Assembly (NCBI GenBank): GCA_027596075.1
Contig: JADGJC010000321.1
Location: forward strand, 1-35,095
Reading direction: 5' to 3'
Origin: Rhizophlyctis rosea
Taxonomy: Eukaryota; Chytridiomycota; Chytridiomycetes; Rhizophlyctidales; Rhizophlyctidaceae
DNA length: 35,095 nucleotides
Part shown: one piece after another, positions 1-9,543 of the stretch
Layout of the letters: each line of letters begins with the position of its first letter
Numbering within the stretch: position 1 is the stretch's first letter
Notes under the pieces: model-generated
Database searches by the model: none
What the model saw: only the letters and a program-made list of their open reading frames with translations
What the model was told of the DNA's origin: nothing
Position numbers and translations under genes: made by a program

Positions 1-93
1 TCGCCCCCTCCGGTCCCCCTCCCTCCCTTTACTCCTTTCTGCTTCCCCCCTCCCCATTCCCTCTTATTATGGTATGCGCTGCGCGGACTGGTG

Positions 94-215
94 TCAGCTT
101 CGCTGATGAGTTATTCGCCAAAGTTCACTCAGTTTGTTGCGTTTACGCAGCAGAGAATGTGCGTTGAGCGCACAAGGGCGAGCTTTCGCTCGCGAGCTGT
201 TCGCGACGAAGTCGC
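94..215. repeat. Cluster of five micro-hairpins
   Basis: Five short perfect or near-perfect hairpins follow one another in about 120 bp. They are TCAGC-TTC-GCTGA (94-106), GTTGCG-TTTA-CGCAGC with one wobble pair (136-151), TGTGCG-TTGAG-CGCACA (158-174), GCGAGC-TTTC-GCTCGC (178-193) and GCGAC-GAA-GTCGC (203-215). Read on the minus strand the fourth is GCGAGC-GAAA-GCTCGC, a stem closed by a GNRA tetraloop, and two others have GAA or TTC triloops. The run lies inside what would be the first intron of the possible minus-strand gene at 269-608. Its function is unknown; it could be a mobile palindromic element or a structured RNA. Confidence 0.7.
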
Positions 216-268
216 CCACACCCAAAAACCCTCTTCTCCTTCCACCTCCCAGCAATAAACAAACCCAC

Positions 269-608
269 CTTTCGAATCCGAAGACTTCTCAGCACTTCTC
301 CGTTTCCTCAAAAGAAACGCGCTACCCTTAACGTCCTCCCCTTCCGGAATGGAAGAGGAAGGCAGCGAAGAAGTACGTGGGGATATTACTACTCTCGGTG
401 AAGGCATTTTCACAGACAAAGAAGTGTGTGAAGAAGAAGAAGAAGAAGAAGCCTCGCCCAGCGAGAAAGTGAATTGTGAAAGTTCTTTGGCAGGGGTGGA
501 GAGAGATGAAGATGCAGATGCCGACGCTATTGTGGCCGTGGTGGTATTGGAAATATGCCGTTCTATGTTCATTGTGAGTGTAGTAGTTGCTGTTTGTGTT
601 ATTGTCAT
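269..608 (-). CDS. Possible first exon of an unknown gene leaving the window on the left
   Basis: The minus strand is open through this stretch. It has two well-placed start codons: ATG at 608, and ATG at 572 with A at -3. A Ser/Thr-rich, probably disordered segment follows, with an eight-serine run encoded by a GAA/TTC microsatellite at about 430-450, and then a basic stretch RKRRSAEKSSDSK. A fair 5' splice site (AAAG|GTGGGT) sits at 268. A TATA-like TTTATATTATT lies upstream at about 887-898. No family is recognised and the rest of the gene would lie beyond the window. Low-complexity composition alone could produce this open frame, so it is only a candidate. Confidence 0.25.
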
Positions 609-999
609 TGGGAGTGTGGTAGGCAGTGAGGCATTGGCTGTGTTAGGGGTGTGAGAATGAGAAAGGTGGTGAATGCCAAGGTTTTTGTGTGTTTTGAGTG
701 GCGGTGTTGAGTGGGCAGTGCACGACGTAGTCAGATGGGCGAGACTGACCTGCTTTGAGATATGCAAGTGAGGCGAGTGCGATGGGGGGGTGTGGGTATG
801 TTTATGTGTGTTGCAGCAACAAGAGGGCTCACTGGGTATCGAAACAGTGCCAGGGCCGTCTCGTCTGGTTGGAAGTGTGGTGTTGAATAATATAAAGAGA
901 GTGACGTTCGGTGTCAAGTCCTTTCTGTCCTTATGGTCAACAAAGGGTTGCATCGCCCCCCACCGCACGCTGTAATGAATGGGAGAGTGTGTGCCCACT

Positions 1000-2050
1000 C
1001 ACATTCAATCCAGAAAGTCAAATAGTAAAGTGGACGTCACTGCTGCGATGCGGTGAATTTGCCCGCATTCCGGGTACACCGAACTGTGAGAAACGAGTTG
1101 TCGGGCGCAGTGTATTCACCAGTTTGCATTGGAGGCAGTGCCAATGGCAATGGGCCCATATGTGGCGTATTGCCATGCAGTGGCATTGGCTGACGGGCCG
1201 CCAATTCCATTTCCCTCCCAGCCAGTCGGTAACACGACTGCGCAATCAATCGCCCCGGGCGTGTGATCCGAAGACGGAGGGGAAAAGGAGCGGTCACACA
1301 CAGTCGTGCGCTCATTCCCTTTACCAGTGGACAGGGTGAGCCGTATATCAGGTGGGCAGCATATGTCCACGCAGTCGGTACACCCTTTCAATGTAACACA
1401 AAGTGACACATAGTGCCACAATCTGATGCAGAGTAATACAACGTCCATACGGAGGTACCCGCATACATTTCGGCATGCTTCTATATAGATGGGAGGGGGG
1501 GGGATCACTGTGTAACGCAAACAACCTTCTTGCTTCCAAATCTTGGGCGTGGGCAACCCTGGTCCCTCGAAAAATGGTCGTAGGTGATCGGCGGCAGACC
1601 GCTTGTGGGTTGCGGCTTGGTGGCTTGTGTATGTTGATACACTGGCCGCTGATCGAAAGTAGATCACGAGTGAAACATTTCAGGTCGATACATGATCCCA
1701 AGTCGACACTGCCACTGGCTCGCCTCCCTGAACCACGTCTTTTCCCGTGTTCATTACTTCCATTCCTCCACCTTCCACAGCACGCTCCAACCTCGTTTCA
1801 CTCATCAATAGGTATGCCATCTCGGACCTTATGCTCCTTATCGGCCCCTCATCGGAACATCCGCTACCTCCGAGCTGTTGTTGCTATCACCTTTCCACGA
1901 AAAGAACCACTATAAAACCAACTACACCAAAGCGATGATTCAAAAAGCGTTTCAATCGCCGCATATGGATGTTGGAGTTGGTCAATTCAAGTTAGGTACT
2001 CGGCTGTCTTTGTCATTCATGCAGTAGAGTTGCGCTTCCCTTTTCTGATT
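1000..2050. other. Spacer with no recognised gene
   Basis: Short open frames occur on both strands but none resembles a known protein, and I see no convincing chain of exons. A run of ten G residues is at about 1494-1503. Base composition is balanced, unlike the T-rich stretch that follows. Confidence 0.5.
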
Positions 2051-3312
2051 TTCACCATTTCGCGCCATCTGGGCATAATGTGCGGGCATGGAACGCTACA
2101 TTTCATTTGAGAATTGCCACTTTTACGCGAATGTATAGATTGTATCACCTATTTAAACGGTGCATCGTGGTTCCACCTGTCCTCATTGTGGTTTCTCTTT
2201 TTCTTAGTTCTATCGAGTCACCAGCATATTATATCATATTACGTGAGGGTCTTTTTTGAATTAAACAACGGCGGCCGTGATGCTTTGGACACGTTGCGCC
2301 TTTGTCGAATGTTGTGGCTTTGAAAGGATCGATATCATCAGAGGCACTGACTTCCCCACAAGAGAACATGGCGTGGTCTTCCGTCCTGGTCTTCTCAAAG
2401 ATGATTCTGTCGATTACGATAACGGAACTCATGAATCGAATAGCTAATACTTGAGTGAGTTGTGGCAGGCACTGGCTTTTCATTCAACCACGCGCCAACT
2501 GTTTTTGTTTCATTTCTTGAGTTTCTTTCTGGTGCAAAACTAGGGTACGTTCTCACCACAATTTGTTGCGATGGCGGAAGCGTGTGTGTGTGCCCAATGA
2601 TCGACACTGCCAGGTTCAAGTCCCTTTCTTACTGTGTAGCAGTTTCGAACATCGTCTTAGGAATTTTGTTTTGCCCTCCTTTTTGTACTTGTTGTTGTGC
2701 CATACATTTTAGGCATCGGGGCGAAACAGTTGTCTGAGGTGTGACACTTCACGGGCTGAGGAGCTTTGATGTGGGGACGTCTTCCGTTTGGTGTCGCCGC
2801 TCGTTCTGGGGGCAGGTCATGGTACTAAGTCTACGAAGGGTCACATCCATTGCCTTTTTTACTTCCATGACCTCAGACTGTAGGTTGATTTGGGCTTTCA
2901 GAATGATCTGTCCTGCAGTGTCCTTGCGAAGCTTTACAAATTACGCCATTCCCTGTTTGCGCGGTGGTGTCCAGTAGTGTGGTTGAGTGGTTCGCTCCTC
3001 CTGCATTTTGAACCGTGATGGCCTCTCACCTGGAAGGTTGAGCCGTTGTTGCGTTTCGTACGTTTTGTGGTACCTACCAAAAAATGATGATCATCAACCA
3101 TGGCTCGCGAATTGGCATGGCTGATGGGGTTGCATTTTGTTGCTCGTTTTGTATCAAGTATGTGGTGCCGCTAGACATGGTTTCCATCCTTTTCGGGGGA
3201 TGACTTATACTATGATCAGTTCTGCAGTTCAGCAAGCCACCCTGGAATAATGTCAACAATTGGGTTCTGGTAAGTTATAGGTACCCGACCCTCAACGCGT
3301 GGTGCCAAAAAC

Positions 3313-3601
3313 CTGCTTAATGAGCGGCGCATGTTCCCCGCGATAAGACCGTTGTCTGTGTTTTTTTTCTGTTTTCGTTCCGGCGCGTGTCATTTTCCTT
3401 GAAGCCTTGAAATTTGGCGTGATTGGAACGGGGGCTATGTATTGTGGTCCAGCAAATATTTGACGTCTGGTGGGGACGTTTTGCTGATCAAATGGTAGAT
3501 GCCCGCCTCCGTATTCGTAGGGCATGTTCGTTTCTTTTTGCATTTTGCATTTTTTGAACACGGTTCGGAAATCTTCCCCCGCGTTCGTGCGATTGGTTTC
3601 C
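3313..3601 (-). other. Possible exon of an unrecognised minus-strand gene
   Basis: On the minus strand a long uninterrupted polypyrimidine tract ending in TTCAG (RC of 3602-3634) forms a textbook 3' splice site. It opens a 96-codon frame with balanced composition, containing PYEYGGGHLPFDQQNVPT and RRQIFAGPQYIAPVP. CAG|GTTTTT at 3312 could act as 5' splice site; otherwise the frame ends at 3292. I recognise no family and could not chain it confidently to other exons. Confidence 0.2.
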
Positions 3602-6200
3602 CTGAAGAGAAAGAGAAAGGGAAAAAGGAAGAGATTTGTCGTGGTTTCAACATGTTGGAGAGGTTGCTTGCAGTTCAACTCTTTCCAATAGTCACCGTTA
3701 ACCACCTACCATTGGAATCTCCCCGAACCTCGCAACCGACTCTGTTCGTATTGTCGCACAATTCACGAGTCAGTCACATCCAAACGGAATGATTTCACGA
3801 GACGACAGACGACATTAGATTGTCTCATTTTGCCATGCTTTTTTTGTCAGATTGCTTCAACAGATGAGAAGGTGAGTTACTTTGTCCCGTAAGGTTTCGT
3901 CACCGTGTGTACCGTCTTGCAAGTCCAGGCTGTTGGCGTTGCACCATCCTGCCGTCCCCTGCACGCTTTGCGCCGCACATGGGGTTGCTACTTGCCTTAG
4001 TTTACTTTCAACCATGCATCGCTACTCCCACATGTTCAAGTTGGTTACTTTCTAGGCTTTCGAATCCTACTTTTTCTACCGCGGGCATGACTCCCCGCTT
4101 CCTTTTTTTGTTCACATCCGTTGCTTTTTTGTGTGTTTTCAGGACATCATGCTGCACTGCTGGTGGAGGATTTTGTACTTTCATGAGAGACGGTTGCTGC
4201 AGGCGTAGAAGTTTGCAAATGTTGTCCTTCCGAAGCTTTGCGGAACTATCTAATTTCGTCCGGTACGACTTTTGTTTCCATCGACCGTCCGGGGACAGGG
4301 TCGTTGTTGCTTTTGGTGATACAATGAAAATGACGATCATACTCCTAGCTTGCTGAATTGAATGGCTGATGCGCATGCCACTCATGCACGTTCAATGGGA
4401 CATCTCCCATTTCCATTTCTTACGGTGATTCTGTTTGTTCCAACGTTTTGACTGTACACCATTTCAATCATCTCATGTTCGCGTTTTCATTTCTTCTGAT
4501 GACATAAGAGGATGATATCTCACTTGGTCCAAAAAAAAAAAAGTTGCGGAAAATGCCTGTCTAATCTGATCGAGTTGATGGGTCTTCCTTGCCCCACACC
4601 TGCATTGGTGGTTTATTTTTATGATTTCTCAAAGTGATTGATGGATCGTAACTGGTTGGTTGGACCCAGCGGCTTGCGCTTGTGTTGGGCGTACGGATAG
4701 ACATTTTTGCACTTGTAGGAGTTTCTGTCTTTTCTCTTTGGTGTTACCGTTCAGTCAGGAGACCGACTCGGTGTTGCTACCAAAAGCCGTCGCAACAAGA
4801 GTGTTGGGACACCATACCCGTCTCAATATGTGGTGCCATAGTTTACTCAACATATCCGCCTCAGCTGTCTCGATAACACTCTGTGTCTGTTCCTTTTTTG
4901 GTTAGTTTGGTTTGGTCGTTTCGGTCATTCTCGTACCGCCCTCTGTGGTTTTGAATTCGAACCTGCCGGGTGAGTCGCCGGAAATCGGGAAGTTACGAGT
5001 CGTTGCTACTACCTGAAAACTGAGGGGCTTTTGTTGTCAAATAATGGCAGATGCCCTAATCCACGTTTCTGTACATGAGTTCATTCCCTTTTGCTCATCA
5101 TTACTGTTTTTCGAAAAAAAACTCTTGGCAATTTGTGAGGTTTGTAAAAAGGAATGTCGTAACATCGGAGTCAATGTCCAGCAAATGCTGGTTCCAATGA
5201 CGCTTTTTGATTGCGGGCTGTGCAGATAGTTTGGGTCGTCTCTACTACCAGATCCACCTTCCATTTTTCGTTGAACCCGCCCTCGACGGACAGCATGGAA
5301 AAGACTTCAGGTCGCTTGTTAACTCTTGTTTGGAAGACTGGATGTCTCCCTTGCAACGTGGCGATGGTATCTCGTAGATTTTTTGCCTCTCATTGAGTTT
5401 TTCTTACTGCCCAGACACTCTTTTTCCTTCACACTAAATCCCAAGTTCACGAGTTTGGAGGTTACATTCGTAGTTTCATGCTTTCCCAATGGATAATGAG
5501 TGCACTGGGGAGGCTGAAGGGCTGACGTGGGTGGTTTCGCAGCGCGGCGTCTGTTTCTCAGTTTTGCTATATCCTTCCAATCTCTTTTGCCACTCCTTTG
5601 TAATGTTGTTTCGCCGCAATATTCTGTCAATCGAGTTTGCGACACTCTGCCGTCTGATGCAGTTTCAACGCTTTAGATTGATACTTTGCACTCCCTGCTG
5701 CCCATCTTGGCTGAGTTGCTTAATAGTGTGCTGCTGCAAAACTTTACTTGATTGGGCACTTACAACATGGCTGATGAAAGATGTTCAGGGACGTCAAAGC
5801 TTTGTTAGTTCAAAGCATTTATTGTTTCGTTTTTACCCTCTTGTGTGTACCGCGTTTTTTTGTTATCCAAGCTTGATACCCGAGGAAGTGGAGCTTTTGT
5901 TTTGTGCCAAAATATCATGCTCTCACTGCCATCACCGCTATACCCCCGCTCTGCACCCCGGCTGCAGCATCAAACTGATTTTTGCGGGCGTCTTCTTTTT
6001 GTACTCATGTACACAGTTGGCTCCCGAATTATGGTTTTAGGCAGGAAGCGCAGCTCCTATCGCGCTGGAAAATACTTTCTCCAGGAAACCAGCTGCTGCG
6101 TTTGCTCGTTTCCTTGTGGTCATTCTTCACTTCACCTCGTTCTTGTCCATTTGACTTTTGCCAGTTGAACTAGTCCGTAGCCTCGTCAGTCTTCGGTTTT

Positions 6201-6242
6201 TTCTTGCCTTTCCAGCTCAGTATTCTTGCCTTTCCAGCTCAG
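6201..6242. repeat. 22-bp tandem duplication
   Basis: TTCTTGCCTTTCCAGCTCAG occurs at 6201-6220 and again identically at 6223-6242, separated by TA, giving two copies with a 22-bp period. It is inside the T-rich, gene-poor stretch. Confidence 0.85.
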
Positions 6243-7514
6243 GGCCTGATAGTAGTCCCTTAGTCCGCTCGACCGCTCTTATGAAATTGATGGCAATCGT
6301 TGTGTCATCGTTATAACCTTCACCATCTTTGTTCATCGGTGACTTTGAGTGCTTTGGCGGACTCCTGCTCACACATTATGTGAAGACCTGTTCGGAGCTC
6401 CTTCGCTTTTTGTGCATCCGACGGTTAACTACGGTTACTACGTTTGTCATGGACTTGCATGTGCAGTTCTGAAGAATGGAGCTGAATGGGTGGGAAGGCT
6501 CGCCAGACTGATCCTTGCTGATGCTTTCTTGAAGATGCTTTACTCCTCACCTGTCTTCACCTATTTTTGTTATGTTTATCTGTTTGTCTTTTTGCAAATA
6601 TCTCGCTCAATCACTTGCGACAGTGCAGGCAACCATCATATAGTTCTTATTGCGTCCGATTTTTCCTATGTAGAGGCTAGAGTCACTTTCGAATGCCTTT
6701 CCGCAAATGCCTAAAGGTAGTGTCAGTGGTAGTAGGATGTGGTTCCACATCGTTTCTGTGGCTTCTTTCTTTTTCACTTCTTCAGTCCTAGCGGGTAATC
6801 AGCACAATACGTGTGGGGTCGTGTCTCAAGGCAACCCGCCGCGGACGATGGTACTCACTTGACCATGTTGAAGATGTTGCCCGGTTGTCTGAGGTTGTGG
6901 TTTGGAGCGGTCGATTGCAATCCCCTCCATTCCGGCCCATCGCATCATACGTTTTTTTCCGTGATACGAGTGCCTGTGTCTCCAACAATTATCCTACAGG
7001 ACTGGCAATCACAAAATCTTTCGTATATCCATGGGCGGGCAACTCTAACAGTCATGGCTGTTGTTGGCTGTCGGAGCAGGCTCTTCGATGCCGCTTTTTT
7101 CATTCCTTTTTTGTGCTAGCCTCCCACCACCACACTTTGTGGTTAGCCTGAGGTTGGAATTCTGGGCCCAACTAATGTTCGCTCTTCCAGGTTATGTGTC
7201 TGCGAAATTCGCCTTCTTCCTATGTGGTACTTGTGTATGCGTCACCCTTTTTTTCCTTTATCTTTATCTTTGTCGTGAAACTTGTCGAGCAGAATGTCTT
7301 GTTTGCTGCACATTGGGTAGGGATTCGTATTCTATTTGGTGGGACCAAATGTTCTGACCCGGCCTGAGATTCCATCCGTCTGGTTAGTAGTCACATCTCG
7401 ATGCTTTCTTCCCGTGCGTGACGTGATACGGGGCTGTATTCCAGTGAGGTATCTCAAGAAGGTAAGGTGGGGTTCGGTCGGTTGCACCAAGGACGCTTCA
7501 CCCCGCCTATGCCA

Positions 7515-8705
7515 TTATCTCCTATGCTCAATGCTCAAGTGGAACCTGCCCGGCTTCGCCGTATCATACTCGCTCAGGTAGAAGTGTACCCACGCCAGTT
7601 CCCGTAGGTGATCAATGGTCCGGCGATCGGTCTTCCCTAGCATGTGTCCCTCCCTTTCCACGAGATCCGAGAAGAGTTCCGCCGCGTCGCGGTACATCCT
7701 CTTATGGCTATATAGCTTGGCTAGACTAAGCATGAACTGAAATGTTGTACGACTATCTGCTCCTACTTTGGCTTTGCTCTCATATAGGAGCTGCTGGTAT
7801 GTATCTATTAATATCTGGTACACTCGATCATCCCCCTGGCTTCCCCAATTGCAGAAGCCATAAGGGTTGGGCAACTCCTCCTTCATAACCCAGAGCCACA
7901 GAATATCTTCCACCAGATGGTTTAGGTGGTCGAAGCCAACGGTACTACGGATGGCGGATTGAATAGCGACCAGATCAGCGGGTTTGGTTGCGACGGATAG
8001 TTCGGACTGAATCTTAAATTGACGATTCTGGAAAAAATCGCGGAAATGGGATGGGTCGGTGACCGGATTTTTGGATTTGAATGGGCGTGGGAGCGCAGAC
8101 AAATCTCGAGGAATGGCAATGTTGAAGTGGGATTTGGTAAGTTCACAGGCATATAACTCGAAGACGCACCAGGCGCGGGTCAAGGCGATAGGTTGGGATG
8201 ATAATTCCGTCAAGATCATTAGAACGTTTCCCATGGAGCGAATTGTCTCCACGAAAATGATCGATAGCCATTCGCCGGCTATGTCCCCTCTATGGTGTTG
8301 CGGTAGGGAGAATATGTCCAACCAAATATAGACGGGTCCATGGATCAATCCCAGTCCTTCCTCAAGAAACCAATGGGTGATTGCATCCACCAGGTCTAGG
8401 AATTTGTACTGCCAGCAGTGACTGATGAACCAGGTCGACTTCCCAACTATTTCAATGTCTTTTGGATTGTTGTGTTTTCGGAGGTGATCACAGAGGGATG
8501 TTGAGCTATTGGTGCGGGGTTTGATGAACCTTTCGCAGACTTCCGCTGTTGTCAGAGAATCGTTTTGTTCGAAGACTGTGCGTCCACCGCACTCTTCTAT
8601 GAACTGGTGCAAATACGACACGCTAACACCGAGTAGGGGAAGGGTCGTCGGTTTGGGAGGGTGCGTTGTCGCTCCAAGGATGTTGAAGTCGGTCAGACTG
8701 AGCAT
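7515..8705 (-). CDS. FISH-W domain / TPR protein (chytrid-type), C-terminally short
   Basis: A single-exon frame of 396 codons. Residues 22-50 (PLLGVSVSYLHQFIEECGG) and 57-62 (VCERFI) form the N-terminal cap. Residues 92-136 carry TWFISHCWQYKFLDLVDAI and YIWLDIFSLPQHH; residues 158-187 carry MGNVLMILTEL and LTRAWCVFELYACE. I recognise this from memory as the N-terminal domain of a large family, usually followed by a long tetratricopeptide array and often labelled kinesin-light-chain-like in chytrid and stramenopile genomes. The FISH strand and central hydrophobic strands suggest a TIR-like fold, which is inference. Residues 294-385 look like two TPR-like helix pairs, but the frame stops after AKPGRFHLSIEHRR, inside what should be a repeat. 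It therefore looks truncated or freshly broken. Biochemical role unknown; a sensor or NLR-like role is a guess. Confidence 0.85.
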   Translation of the reverse strand: MLSLTDFNILGATTHPPKPTTLPLLGVSVSYLHQFIEECGGRTVFEQNDSLTTAEVCERFIKPRTNSSTSLCDHLRKHNNPKDIEIVGKSTWFISHCWQYKFLDLVDAITHWFLEEGLGLIHGPVYIWLDIFSLPQHHRGDIAGEWLSIIFVETIRSMGNVLMILTELSSQPIALTRAWCVFELYACELTKSHFNIAIPRDLSALPRPFKSKNPVTDPSHFRDFFQNRQFKIQSELSVATKPADLVAIQSAIRSTVGFDHLNHLVEDILWLWVMKEELPNPYGFCNWGSQGDDRVYQILIDTYQQLLYESKAKVGADSRTTFQFMLSLAKLYSHKRMYRDAAELFSDLVEREGHMLGKTDRRTIDHLRELAWVHFYLSEYDTAKPGRFHLSIEHRR

Positions 8706-8983
8706 TTGTTTGAACCTGGCCTCGAGTATAAGCAGTATGTGTGCAGATTGTTCGTGAGTCTTACACTGGTGAACAAGAGCGCGATTAGTGTTGAGTTTTG
8801 CAACACAGGCAGTACAGGCATTCTCTGGTCCCCTGCAACCTTTGACCCAGTAACTTCAGTGGAACATACCTTCTGAGTTTGACCAGCACGCTTGGATAAG
8901 GGTGCTTGTTTGCTAGTGCCAGGGAGCCTTCAAGAACCGGTGTCTTCACGGGGTGCTTCAAAAAGCGGACGCAACTGCGTTGA

Positions 8984-9089
8984 CCGTCAAAAGATCTGAG
9001 GTCTGTAAAGACACAATTGACAAGTGGAATTGGCCATTTGTGATTTACTAGATTTGACGGGAGCTTGAAAGTTGACGGCAGTTTGACGG
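8984..9089. promoter_or_regulatory. Four copies of TTGACGG upstream of the FISH/TPR gene
   Basis: TTGACGG is at 9054-9060, 9072-9078 and 9083-9089, and its complement CCGTCAA at 8984-8990, where it forms the near-palindrome TTGACCGTCAA. All lie about 280-385 bp upstream of the start codon at 8705. A 7-mer four times in about 110 bp is well above chance, which suggests a binding site. The factor is unknown. Confidence 0.35.
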
Positions 9090-9093
9090 AATG

Positions 9094-9129
9094 CGGAGGC
9101 TCAGCGGTGTGGCGCACCGGCGGCCTCCG
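9094..9129. other. Two-tier GC-rich hairpin
   Basis: CGGAGGC (9094-9100) pairs with GCCTCCG (9123-9129). Inside it CGGTG (9105-9109) pairs with CACCG (9115-9119) around a TGGCG loop. A second copy of the right arm, CCTCCGCA (9132-9139), can pair with TGCGGAGG (9092-9099) instead, so two alternative structures exist. Possibly an RNA or cruciform element; function unknown. Confidence 0.45.
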
Positions 9130-9449
9130 ACCCTCCGCAAATGAATGCCACGTGCTGCTGCGAGTGCGGCTGTGCGGCTGTTGTCTGTGCTCCCTTCGAT
9201 TTTGATTGGTGGTTGATGAGAAGACTAGAACTACTAGACTCTCAGGTCTCCTTCAAACCAACTCTGATCCGCCCAGTGGCAAGGTTGGCAAACATGCGAC
9301 TCTTATTTTGGGGGCTTGCATAGTCATGGCTGCTGCGGAGGAGGGTCTTGATACTTCAAATGAGACTGACAAGACATGAAATATCTACCGGTACTGCAAT
9401 AAATTATATATTGGGGTCCACGGGTGCTGTGGTAAGAGGAAATATCACC

Positions 9450-9543
9450 ATCCAATCATCATCCTATCACCATCCTATCACCATTCTATCACCATTCTAT
9501 CACCATTCTATCACCATCCTATCACCATTCTATCACCATCCTA
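9450..9543. repeat. 12-bp minisatellite (CTATCACCATTC type)
   Basis: About eight tandem units of CTATCACCATTC or CTATCACCATCC, with slight degeneration at the left end. On the minus strand the array begins directly after the NRPS stop codon (TAA, 9546-9544), so it should form the start of that gene's 3' untranslated region. Unit-number variation between strains is likely. Confidence 0.9.

Larger units (their letters stand above)
2050..7400. other. Long T-rich (plus strand) stretch with no recognised gene
   Basis: Over about 5 kb the plus strand has far more T than A; for example bases 5581-5640 contain 26 T and 9 A. Homopolymer tracts are frequent (T9 near 3361, A12 near 4531). Many small open frames occur on both strands and none matches a family I know. 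The A-rich minus strand holds several hydrophilic, Lys-rich open frames (about 4385-4008, 5645-5319, 5356-5171, 3705-3292) that read somewhat like protein, one of them behind a strong 3' splice signal. It could be a decayed A-rich retroelement, an unknown multi-exon minus-strand gene, or simply a skewed spacer. Confidence 0.45.
8706..9449. other. Spacer between NRPS 3' end and FISH/TPR gene
   Basis: No gene is recognised. For the minus-strand genes this holds the NRPS 3' flank and the promoter of the FISH/TPR gene. It contains the repeated TTGACGG motif (8984-9089) and a hairpin (9094-9129), both listed separately, and an AT-rich AATAAATTATATAT run near 9399-9412 that could serve as a 3'-end or TATA-type signal. 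Confidence 0.5.

Noticed and set aside
349..654. Plus-strand 101-codon acidic frame with a poly-Glu run
   Set aside because: It is antisense to the Ser-rich minus-strand frame and arises from the GAA microsatellite; no family resemblance.
2608..2630. GGTTCAAGTCC resembling a tRNA B-box
   Set aside because: The flanks do not pair as a T-arm and there is no A-box at the right distance.
4945..4970. Minus-strand GGTTCGAATTC resembling a tRNA T-loop
   Set aside because: The stem bases do not pair and no acceptor or D-arm is found.
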